Program-made: the position numbers and the translations under genes
NCBI GenBank assembly: GCA_041946965.1
Contig: JBHGBM010000049.1
Span: 1-41,344, forward strand
DNA length: 41,344 nt
Source of the DNA: JBHGBM01 sp041946965
GTDB lineage: Bacteria; Acidobacteriota; Terriglobia; Bryobacterales; Bryobacteraceae
Direction of reading: 5' to 3'
The notes under the pieces: model-generated
The model's database searches: none
What the model saw: the letters and a program-made list of their open reading frames with translations, nothing else
What the model was told of the DNA's origin: nothing
Shown here: positions 15,665-22,116 of the stretch, piece after piece
Position numbering within the stretch: position 1 is the first letter of the stretch
Layout: the number at the start of each line of letters is the position of its first letter

Positions 15665-16212
15665 CACCGAACCAATCACGTTCAGCGGGCCGTTTGCGCC
15701 AGTGGTGGGACAGGTTGCTGTCGGGTCCCATGCCCTCGGACCCGCTCTACCTGAGTCACAGGACGTGGAAGAAGAAGCTGTGGATCGGGCTGGCGATCGG
15801 TGCGCCGCCGGCCATCGCCGCCGGGGTGGCGTTGTACGCCCTGCTGAGCCCTCCGCCGGCGGCCGAAAGGCCTCCCTCGGAACCCAGCGCCGCGGATGTG
15901 GCGGCCCGCACTGAAATCGTTCCGAAGGACTTCCGCATCAATCAGAGCACGGAATTGCAGATCGTTGAGGTTGGGGTGGACCGCAAGGCCATTCCCCACC
16001 ACATCACCGGCCTGCTGCGCAACAGCACCAACATGCGCTTCAGCGGGGCGGAAGTGACGGTGGACCTCACCGATGCGAAGGGCTCGCAGGTGGGGGCCGC
16101 GGTGGCCCGTGTGGACGACATCCCGCCTCATACCACGGTCCGCTTCGCCACCGAAATCCCCCAGAAGAACGTCGTTTATGTGCTGGTCCGGGAAGTCAAG
16201 TCCCGGTACTGA
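15661..16212 (+). CDS. Single-pass membrane protein with FxLYD-like domain
   Basis: Function is unknown; proteins of this type are membrane-anchored with an extracytoplasmic beta-sandwich. The 183 residues comprise a basic/aromatic cytoplasmic N-terminus (GRLRQWWDRLLSG, DPLYLSHRTWKKK), one transmembrane helix (about 38-63), a Pro/Ala linker, and a domain (about 90-180) with the FxLYD pattern: ITGLLRNSTNMRFSGAEVTVDLTDAKGSQVG then DDIPPHTTVRFATEIP. The start is uncertain. TTG 15661 overlaps the CYTH stop (TTGA) and includes the DPLYLS-R-TW segment with its natural N-terminal flank; ATG 15730 would remove 23 residues. The gene sits between the CYTH gene and the flagellar block without a clear link to either. 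Confidence 0.72.
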   Translation: MTPNQSRSAGRLRQWWDRLLSGPMPSDPLYLSHRTWKKKLWIGLAIGAPPAIAAGVALYALLSPPPAAERPPSEPSAADVAARTEIVPKDFRINQSTELQIVEVGVDRKAIPHHITGLLRNSTNMRFSGAEVTVDLTDAKGSQVGAAVARVDDIPPHTTVRFATEIPQKNVVYVLVREVKSRY

Positions 16213-16222
16213 AGCGGCCCGC

Positions 16223-16250
16223 TAAAGAGTTTTCCCGCCACCTCCGATGT
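16223..16250 (+). promoter_or_regulatory. Weak sigma28-like promoter before the sigma54 activator
   Basis: TAAAGAGT is followed by TCCGATGT, with 16 nt between TAAA and the second element (consensus spacing 15). Both halves are imperfect, but the TAAA and CCGAT cores are present, 10 nt before the ATG at 16260. It resembles the far better promoter before flgM, so a sigma28 origin is possible but not established. Confidence 0.3.
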
Positions 16251-16259
16251 TTCTACGGA

Positions 16260-17627
16260 ATGACCCCTTTGCGACTGGTACGGATCGGCGTGACGCCGCA
16301 AAGCGCACCCGGAATCGGCGGCGGCCTGGAAGTGGAGCACCTGAGCGGGGTGCCGGAGGCGCTCGATTATCTTGCCGCGTCTCGTGCCGACGCCGTGCTG
16401 GCCGTGCTGCCGCTGGGAGAATGGACGGCAGCCGAGCTATTGCTGGAGATCCAGCGGGTGAACCCTTTGACGCCCGTGCTGCTGGCCGATTCAGGCGCGA
16501 GGCTGGAGGACGCCGCCCGGCTGGCGCGCCTGGGAGCCTGGCACGTCTCCGGCGACGAGCCGCGGGGCGAGGATCTGAAGGAACTGGTGGAGGCCGCCGC
16601 CGAGGAGCGGCGCTCCAGGGAGCGCAGCGCGGGCCCCGGAGGCGGCGAGCCCTGGCGGCGGTTGCTGGTGGGCCGCAGCCGCGCCATGGAGGAGATCTGC
16701 CGGGTGATCCGGCTGGTTGGACCCCGGCGCGCCACGGTGCTCATCACCGGGGAGACGGGCACGGGCAAGGAGATGGCGGCCAGGGCCATCCACATGGCCA
16801 GCCCGCGCGCGGCCTTTCCCATGGTCTCGGTGAGTTGCAGCGCGCTTCCGGAGCACCTGCTGGAAGCCGAGTTATTCGGGCACGTGCGCGGGGCGTTCAC
16901 CGGCGCCATCGCCTCTCGCGTCGGACGGTTCGAGCAGGCCAACGGCGGCACCCTGTTCCTGGACGAGATCGGCGACGTGCCGCTCGAGTTGCAGGCCAAG
17001 CTGCTGCGCGTGCTCCAGGAACGCGAGTTCCAGCGCCTGGGGAGTTCGGAAACCGTGCGCGCCGATGTGCGGGTGGTGGCGGCCACCAACGTGGACCTGG
17101 CCGAGCGCGTGCGCCAGGGCTGCTTCCGCGAAGATCTCTTCTACCGCCTGAACGTGGTCCCGCTCTCCATGCCGGCGCTGCGCGACCGGCCCGGCGATAT
17201 CCCGCTGCTCGCCCGGCATTTCGTGGAGAAGGTATGCCGCGCCGAGGGTTTGGCGGTGAAGCAGATCGGGCGCGAGGTGCTCGAGCGCCTGGAGCGCCAG
17301 AACTGGCCGGGCAACGTGCGGCAGTTGGAGAACGCCGTGGAAATGGCGGTCACCATGAGCGGCGAGCGCGATATCCTGTACTGGTCGGACTTTCCAGACC
17401 AGGCGGCGGCGGTTCGCAAGCCGGTGGCGCGCGCTCTCTCGATTGCGGTGCCCGATGAAGGACTGGATTTCGAGCGTACCGTCAGTTCCATCGAGCGCAG
17501 CCTTCTGGAGCAGGCCCTACGCAAGTCCGGAGGCAACAAGAAGGCGGCGGCGGACATGCTGCGCCTGAAACGGACCACGCTGGCGGCCAAGCTGCGCACC
17601 TTCGATCTGGCCGCGGCCGGCGCCTAG
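16260..17627 (+). CDS. Sigma54-dependent activator, FleQ-like, with degenerate receiver domain
   Basis: An NtrC-family enhancer-binding protein that opens sigma54 promoters using ATP. Of 455 residues, about 5-115 have receiver-like fold spacing but no acidic pocket or phospho-Asp: where that Asp is expected the sequence reads DAVLAVLPLGEW. The AAA+ domain (about 136-365) carries Walker A GETGTGKE (164-171), the sigma54-contacting GAFTGA (211-216), Walker B TLFLDEIG (231-238) and arginine fingers in FREDLFYRLN. A FIS-type helix-turn-helix ends the chain (about 405-450: LEQALRKSGGNKKAAADMLRLKRTTLAAKLR). A non-phosphorylatable receiver next to flgM-flgK-flgL resembles FleQ/FlrA flagellar master regulators, so control of flagellar genes is the best guess. 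Its stop codon (TAG at 17625-17627) abuts the sigma28 promoter of flgM. Confidence 0.9.
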   Translation: MTPLRLVRIGVTPQSAPGIGGGLEVEHLSGVPEALDYLAASRADAVLAVLPLGEWTAAELLLEIQRVNPLTPVLLADSGARLEDAARLARLGAWHVSGDEPRGEDLKELVEAAAEERRSRERSAGPGGGEPWRRLLVGRSRAMEEICRVIRLVGPRRATVLITGETGTGKEMAARAIHMASPRAAFPMVSVSCSALPEHLLEAELFGHVRGAFTGAIASRVGRFEQANGGTLFLDEIGDVPLELQAKLLRVLQEREFQRLGSSETVRADVRVVAATNVDLAERVRQGCFREDLFYRLNVVPLSMPALRDRPGDIPLLARHFVEKVCRAEGLAVKQIGREVLERLERQNWPGNVRQLENAVEMAVTMSGERDILYWSDFPDQAAAVRKPVARALSIAVPDEGLDFERTVSSIERSLLEQALRKSGGNKKAAADMLRLKRTTLAAKLRTFDLAAAGA

Positions 17628-17654
17628 TAAACTTTTTCCCATTTCCGCCGATAA
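17628..17654 (+). promoter_or_regulatory. Sigma28 (FliA) promoter of the flgM operon
   Basis: TAAACTTT (17628-17635), 11 nt, GCCGATAA (17647-17654). This matches the enterobacterial sigma28 consensus TAAAGTTT-N11-GCCGATAA at 15 of 16 positions with exact spacing. It begins directly after the stop codon of the sigma54 activator and reads into flgM. The -10 ends 7 nt before ATG 17662, so transcription would start at or next to the start codon. Confidence 0.88.
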
Positions 17655-17661
17655 GAAGCCG

Positions 17662-17940
17662 ATGAGAATCGAATCGGGCAACGTGACCGGGCCGCGGGCC
17701 GGGCGTCTGGAAGAAGCCGCGGCGCCGGCGCATCGCGCCGGAACCGGACGCGCGCCAGGCGAGGGCGAGGACCGGCTGGAGCTTTCCGGGCTGGCCGCAA
17801 GGATCCGGGCGGGTCTGGACGCGCTGGCGGTCGGCCAGCGGAGCCGGGTGGAGGAGTTGGCGAAACAGTACGGCGCCGGCCAGTATCGCGTGGACGAGAG
17901 CCGGCTGGCGCGGGCGTTGCTGGAGCAGAGGGAGGTGTAA
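17662..17940 (+). CDS. flgM: Anti-sigma28 factor FlgM
   Basis: FlgM binds and inhibits sigma28 until the hook is complete, then is exported. The 92-residue product has a disordered, Arg/Ala/Gly/Glu-rich N-terminal half and the typical C-terminal sigma-binding helices, DRLELSGLAARIRAGLDAL ... RSRVEELAKQYGAGQYRVDESRLARALLEQ, including the RVxxLxxxxxxGxYxVD signature. It is the first gene after the sigma28 promoter, forming the usual feedback in which sigma28 makes its own inhibitor. ATG 17662 leaves virtually no 5' leader; GTG 17683 is an alternative that would remove seven residues outside the conserved part. The flgN-like gene follows, its Shine-Dalgarno GGAGG (17931-17935) lying inside flgM's last codons. 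Confidence 0.88.
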   Translation: MRIESGNVTGPRAGRLEEAAAPAHRAGTGRAPGEGEDRLELSGLAARIRAGLDALAVGQRSRVEELAKQYGAGQYRVDESRLARALLEQREV

Positions 17941-17941
17941 A

Positions 17942-18181
17942 GTGGCGCAGGCGGAGGATCTGCTGGGGCTGCTGCGGGGCGCCAGCCCGGCGGAACTCGA
18001 GCGGGCGGCCGGCCTGGTGCAGGCCGTCCGGCTGGACCAGCCGCGCCGGCGCGTGGCGCGGCGGCTGGCCCAGCAGGCCGCGCAGGTCTACGGCCGCGCC
18101 ATCGAACGCGGCGGCGGGTACGGGGCGCACGGCGAGCCGGTGGCCCCGTCTTCGGAGCCGCAACTTTCCCTGGAGGCTTGA
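17942..18181 (+). CDS. Small protein in flgN position, possible short FlgN-like chaperone
   Basis: At 79 residues with a GTG start, it is much shorter than typical FlgN (about 140). FlgN is the export chaperone for the hook-associated proteins FlgK and FlgL. The sequence is helical and Arg/Ala/Leu-rich (DLLGLLRGASPAELERAAG ... VARRLAQQAAQVYGRAI), then GGGYGAHGEPVAPSSEPQ. The last part recalls the Y-G-x-x-G tail that often ends FlgN proteins. The position between flgM and flgK is where flgN normally lies. Translation is well supported by GGAGG (17931-17935) 6 nt before GTG. The gene's own end carries the Shine-Dalgarno for flgK. The identification rests mainly on position, so it is tentative. 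Confidence 0.6.
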   Translation: MAQAEDLLGLLRGASPAELERAAGLVQAVRLDQPRRRVARRLAQQAAQVYGRAIERGGGYGAHGEPVAPSSEPQLSLEA

Positions 18182-18182
18182 C

Positions 18183-19607
18183 ATGTCTCTGCTCGCCAGC
18201 CTCAGGACCACGGCGGGCGCCCTGCGCGCCTTCGAGCAGGCGCTCGAAACGACGCAGAACAACGTGGCCAACGCCTCCACGCCGGGCTACGCGCGGCAGC
18301 GCGCGGACCTGGTAGCGCTGCCCTTCTCTCCGGTCGATGGCCTGCCGGGCGGGGTGGCCGCGCGGCCGCCGCGCAGCGAGCGCGACCCCTACATGGAGCA
18401 GAACGTACGCCGGCAACTGGAGGCCGAAGGCCGGCACGCCGCGCGGGCGGAGCTGCTGGCGGGCATCGAAAGCGCCTTCGACATCTCCGGCGAAACCGGC
18501 ATCCCCGGGGCCTTGAACCGGCTCTTCGCCAGTTTCTCGGCCTGGGCGTTCGCGCCCAATGACAGCAACGCGCGCCAGGCGGTGCTCGACCGCGCGCGCG
18601 ACCTCGGCCAGAACTTCCGCGACGCCGCCGCGCTGGTGGAAGGCGTGGCCGAAGATAGCGGCCTGCGGCTGGCGCAGACCGTGGATCAGATCAACCAGCT
18701 TGCCGCGGACCTGGCGGATTTCAACGGCCGCCGCCGCAGCGGAGACCGCGACGACGGCGGGCTGGAAGCGCGCATGTACACGGCGCTCGAACAGATGTCG
18801 GAGCTGGTGGGCGTTTCGGTGCTCCAGGCCGGCGACGGCGCCCTCACGGTGCTGGCCGGCGGCCGCGTGCCGCTGGTGGTGGGCGGGCACGTCTACCCGC
18901 TGGAACTGGCGGCGCGAACCGTCAAGGACCCGCTCTATCCGAACGGCGCGCCGCACGTGGCGGTGCTCGACTCCGGCGGGGCGGAGGTCACCGGGAAGCT
19001 TGACTCGGGCCGCCTGGGCGGCCTGCTTCAGGTTCGCAATGAGACGGTGCCCAACCTGCTCGGCGACGGCTCACGGCAGGGCGAGCTGAACCGGCTGGCG
19101 CAGGCGGTGGCCCAGCGCGTCAACGCCCTGCTCGCCGCGGGCGAAACAGACGCCGGGACGGCGCCCTCCATGGACCTGTTCCTCCTGGACCCGGACGATC
19201 CCACCGCCGCGGCTTCCTCGCTGCGGCTGAACGAGGATCTGCCGGCCGGCGAACTGGCGGCCGCCGATCCGGGACCTCCCTACGGGAGCAACGGCACGGC
19301 GCTGAAGCTGGCCGCGTTGAACCGGCCGCAGGCGGCCGAAGACATGCTTGACGGCGTGCCCTACCCGGTCTTCTTCGCGGGGTTGGCTTCCGGCCTGGGA
19401 CGGGAACTCGAGCGCGCCCGCCAGGATCAGGACCTGGCGGTCCAGACCACGGCGCAGGCCCGCAGCCTGCGACAGACCTTTTCCGGAGTTTCGCTGGACC
19501 AGGAGGCCATCACCATGACCCAGATCCAGCGCGGCTACCAGGCGGCGGCAAAAATCATTTCGGTCCTCGACGAGATGACCGAGGTCACGGTGAACCTGCT
19601 GCGATGA
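18183..19607 (+). CDS. flgK: Flagellar hook-associated protein 1 (FlgK)
   Basis: FlgK forms the first junction ring between hook and filament and is exported by the flagellar type III apparatus. It has 474 residues. The N-terminus SLLASLRTTAGALRAFEQALETTQNNVANASTPGYARQRADL has the rod/hook coiled-coil signature, with NNVANASTPGY. A coiled-coil segment VRRQLEAEGRHAARAELLAGIESAFD follows. The C-terminus SGVSLDQEAITMTQIQRGYQAAAKIISVLDEMTEVTVNLLR is the family's terminal helix. A strong Shine-Dalgarno GGAGG (18172-18176) lies 6 nt before the ATG. The stop overlaps the flgL start as ATGA, so the two are translationally coupled. The length is a little under that of the enterobacterial protein. Assignment is secure. 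Confidence 0.94.
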   Translation: MSLLASLRTTAGALRAFEQALETTQNNVANASTPGYARQRADLVALPFSPVDGLPGGVAARPPRSERDPYMEQNVRRQLEAEGRHAARAELLAGIESAFDISGETGIPGALNRLFASFSAWAFAPNDSNARQAVLDRARDLGQNFRDAAALVEGVAEDSGLRLAQTVDQINQLAADLADFNGRRRSGDRDDGGLEARMYTALEQMSELVGVSVLQAGDGALTVLAGGRVPLVVGGHVYPLELAARTVKDPLYPNGAPHVAVLDSGGAEVTGKLDSGRLGGLLQVRNETVPNLLGDGSRQGELNRLAQAVAQRVNALLAAGETDAGTAPSMDLFLLDPDDPTAAASSLRLNEDLPAGELAAADPGPPYGSNGTALKLAALNRPQAAEDMLDGVPYPVFFAGLASGLGRELERARQDQDLAVQTTAQARSLRQTFSGVSLDQEAITMTQIQRGYQAAAKIISVLDEMTEVTVNLLR

Positions 19608-20527
19608 TACGCCACCTCGATCCTTCCGCGGAAGCCTTTCTCGGCCAACTCGAGCGCATCCAGGCGCGCATTGCCAAGGCGCAGCGCCAGATATCTTCGG
19701 GCAAGCGCATGGATGTCGCCTCCGACACACCGGACGACATCGGAGCGGTGCTGCAACTGCGCGCCGAAATCGGGCGGAACGAGCAGGTGCGGCTAAACCT
19801 CGTACGGGCGCAATCGGAGGCCGCCACCGCCGACGGCGTGCTGGCGCGCGCCATCCAACTGATGACCAGCGCGGCCACCCTGGCGGTCGAAGGCGCCGGC
19901 GCCATGGCCAGCGACGAACGCAGGCGCCTGCTTGCCGGGCAGGTGCGCGGACTCCAGGAACAGATGGTGGCGCTCAGCCAGACCATGTCGGAAGGGCGCT
20001 ACCTGTTCGGCGGAGATCAGGACGGCACGCCGCCCTACCGCCTGGACTTGTCCGTGGCCGGGACGGGCGTGGAACAGTTGCAGACCTCGGGGGCCACGCG
20101 CGTTGTGGAGCATCCTTCCGGCACCACCTTCAACGTACGCAAAACGGCGCAGCAGATTTTCGACGACCGCGACGGCGCCGGCGCAGTGACCTCCTCGAAC
20201 GTGTTCGCGGCGCTCCAGAGCCTGAGGGTGGCGCTGGAAGCGGGTGACGCCGCCGCCACCGCGACCGCGCTGGCGGCCGTTCGCGACGCCAGCGCCCACC
20301 TGAACACGCAGGAGGCTTTTTACGGAGGTGCGGAGAACCGCATCGCCTCCGCGCTCGAGGACGCGGCGCGCATCGGGTTGCGCCTGAGGAGCGCCCTCAG
20401 CGACCTGGAGGACACGGATATGACCAGCGCCATCCTGGAATTCAACCAGGCGCAACTGAACGAACGCGCGGCGCTCTCCGCCCGCGCCCAAATGACGCGC
20501 ACCAGCCTGTTCGATTTCCTGAAATGA
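19604..20527 (+). CDS. flgL: Flagellar hook-associated protein 3 (FlgL)
   Basis: FlgL is the second hook-filament junction protein, exported and assembled on top of FlgK. The 307 residues show flagellin-type terminal helices: FLGQLERIQARIAKAQRQISSGKRMDVASDTPDD at the N-terminus (the RISSGKR-like motif with QISSGKR), GRYLFGGDQDGTPPY in the middle (typical FlgL FgG.d...pf), and SDLEDTDMTSAILEFNQAQLNERAALSARAQMTRTSLFDFL at the C-terminus. It overlaps flgK by 4 nt at its start and the HEAT/VWA-like gene by 4 nt (ATGA) at its end. Filament flagellin itself is not in the window. Confidence 0.93.
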   Translation: MIRHLDPSAEAFLGQLERIQARIAKAQRQISSGKRMDVASDTPDDIGAVLQLRAEIGRNEQVRLNLVRAQSEAATADGVLARAIQLMTSAATLAVEGAGAMASDERRRLLAGQVRGLQEQMVALSQTMSEGRYLFGGDQDGTPPYRLDLSVAGTGVEQLQTSGATRVVEHPSGTTFNVRKTAQQIFDDRDGAGAVTSSNVFAALQSLRVALEAGDAAATATALAAVRDASAHLNTQEAFYGGAENRIASALEDAARIGLRLRSALSDLEDTDMTSAILEFNQAQLNERAALSARAQMTRTSLFDFLK

Positions 20528-22071
20528 GCCCGGCGCCGGACCTGCTGGCCGCCTGGCGCGGGACGCGCGACGCCGGCGCGCGGAGGCGGGCGGCCGGCCT
20601 GCTGCTGGCGCGCGACACCTTCTTCGAAGCCCTGGCGGACCGCAGCCTGAGCGCCGCCGAGGCCCTGGAACTGGCGCGCGATGCCGCCGAAATAGATCCC
20701 CAACTGGACCGGAAACTGGCGCAGCGGCTCGATTATGGCGCGGACGACGAGACCGCCTCCCGCCTGCTCGACGTGCTCGAGGGCCTGGCGGAAGGCGCAC
20801 GGCTGGGGCCGCTGATCGCACCGCTGCTGGGACATGCCAGCCCTCGCGTCCGCTCCAAAGCCGCCTTGCTGTTGGGCAAAGCCAACCGGTCCGGGCAGTG
20901 GGCGGGGCGCCAGTTCGCCGACAACGATGCCCGGGTACGCGCCAATATCATCGAAGGGCTTTGGGGCGACGACTCGGCGATCTCCCGGGTTATCCTGGCA
21001 CAGGCCCTGGCGGACCCGGAGCCGCGCGTGGCCGGCAATGCCGCCGTCGGCCTGTATGAACTGGGCGACACGCGATCCATCGCCGCCCTGGCGAGAATGG
21101 CCGCCGGCGATGCCCCGGAACGGGCCACGGCGGCCTGGTGCATGGGCCGCGCCGGGGACCGGCGCTTCCTTCCCGCGTTGAACAGCCTGCTGCGCGACCC
21201 CGACCCGCGGGTGCGGCAGAACGCGTTGCGGGCGGTCTCCTGCATACGGCGGCAACCCCAACCGGAACCGGCTCTCAAGGTGGCCATCTTCCGCGCCTGG
21301 AACGCCGCTCCCGGAGCCCGCCGTTTGGCCGTGTCAGTGGTTTCCGCAGCGGAGTGGAGCCCGGTGAAAGTGGCGCCGACCGGTTTCCTCCTCGAGCGGA
21401 ACGGGGAGATGGTGACCGACTACCAGGTCCTGGAAGCGGAGCCCCCCGAGGCGCTGGCCGTAGGTTTCGCCCTTCCGCGCCGGCTTGACCTGAACGATCC
21501 CTGGCGCCGCACCATCGAGGACACCCTGCTGCGCTGCGCGCGGCTGAGGCGGGCCGAGGATACCTGGGCGGTGCTGAAGTACGCCCCCCGCGGCGCGGCG
21601 GCGGCGCCCGCGGACCCGGCGCGCCTCACCGCCGGCCTGGCCGCGCTGGCCGCCGCTATCGCCGCGTCCGGGAACAACCAGGGCGGCGCCGCCGCAGTCT
21701 TGGGCCGCCTGCTCTCCACTTTGACCCCCATGCGCGGCGGGCGTCACCTGGTGTTCGCCGGCGATCCCGGGCCGCTCGGGCACGAGCGCGCCCGGCTGGT
21801 CATGGAAGCGCGCGCGGCCCGCGTGGAGATTCACGGCATCGCACCCCCGGAAGGCAGCGCGGAACTCGACGGATTGTGCCGCGCCACCGGCGGCGCCTAC
21901 TGCGCGGCGCGATCCGCCCAGGAGGCTTCCGAGCTGATCGAGCGGCTGTGCATCGGGATGCTGCACCGCTACGTAATCGCCTACGGCGGCCGCGGGCCGG
22001 ACCGGAGCGTGCGCGTGGAAGCGCGCGTGGGCGGGTTGTCGGGATGCGCCGAGATCCGCTCCCAATGCTGA
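20524..22071 (+). CDS. HEAT-repeat plus VWA-like protein coupled to flgL
   Basis: I know of no named flagellar protein with this layout. It has 515 residues and no signal peptide or membrane segment, so it is probably cytoplasmic. Residues about 20-245 are helical and contain HEAT-like repeats, best seen at 98-120 (LIAPLLGHASPRVRSKAALLLGKA), 157-182 (LADPEPRVAGNAAVGLYELGD) and 216-243 (LPALNSLLRDPDPRVRQNALRAVSCI). Residues about 305-490 follow a VWA-like alternation: ALAVGFALPRR, TWAVLKYAP, a helix ending in TPMRGGRHLVFAG, ARVEIHGIA, then LCRATGGAYCAARSAQEASELIERL. The metal-site DxSxS is not present at the first strand. It starts inside the flgL stop codon (ATGA), so it is made with FlgL. 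A scaffold or adaptor role in flagellar assembly is an inference from coupling alone. Confidence 0.75.
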   Translation: MSPAPDLLAAWRGTRDAGARRRAAGLLLARDTFFEALADRSLSAAEALELARDAAEIDPQLDRKLAQRLDYGADDETASRLLDVLEGLAEGARLGPLIAPLLGHASPRVRSKAALLLGKANRSGQWAGRQFADNDARVRANIIEGLWGDDSAISRVILAQALADPEPRVAGNAAVGLYELGDTRSIAALARMAAGDAPERATAAWCMGRAGDRRFLPALNSLLRDPDPRVRQNALRAVSCIRRQPQPEPALKVAIFRAWNAAPGARRLAVSVVSAAEWSPVKVAPTGFLLERNGEMVTDYQVLEAEPPEALAVGFALPRRLDLNDPWRRTIEDTLLRCARLRRAEDTWAVLKYAPRGAAAAPADPARLTAGLAALAAAIAASGNNQGGAAAVLGRLLSTLTPMRGGRHLVFAGDPGPLGHERARLVMEARAARVEIHGIAPPEGSAELDGLCRATGGAYCAARSAQEASELIERLCIGMLHRYVIAYGGRGPDRSVRVEARVGGLSGCAEIRSQC

Positions 22072-22103
22072 GTCCCCCGTATTTCGGACCCGCTCTGTGG
22101 TGA

Positions 22104-22109
22104 TATGCT
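22104..22109 (+). promoter_or_regulatory. -10-like element that decides the start of receptor 2
   Basis: TATGCT ends 7 nt before ATG 22117, with no Shine-Dalgarno. The alternative ATG at 22105 lies inside this hexamer, so if this is the promoter the mRNA cannot contain it and 22117 is the real start, giving a leaderless transcript. Confidence 0.45.
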
Positions 22110-22116
22110 GGGCCGC

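Noticed and set aside
16247..17458. 403-codon + strand frame starting 13 nt before the sigma54 activator
   Set aside because: It is a frame-shifted shadow of the activator; the activator frame contains Walker A, GAFTGA and Walker B.
22105..22107. ATG 22105 as the start of receptor 2
   Set aside because: It overlaps the likely -10 hexamer TATGCT; ATG 22117 gives the same signal peptide.
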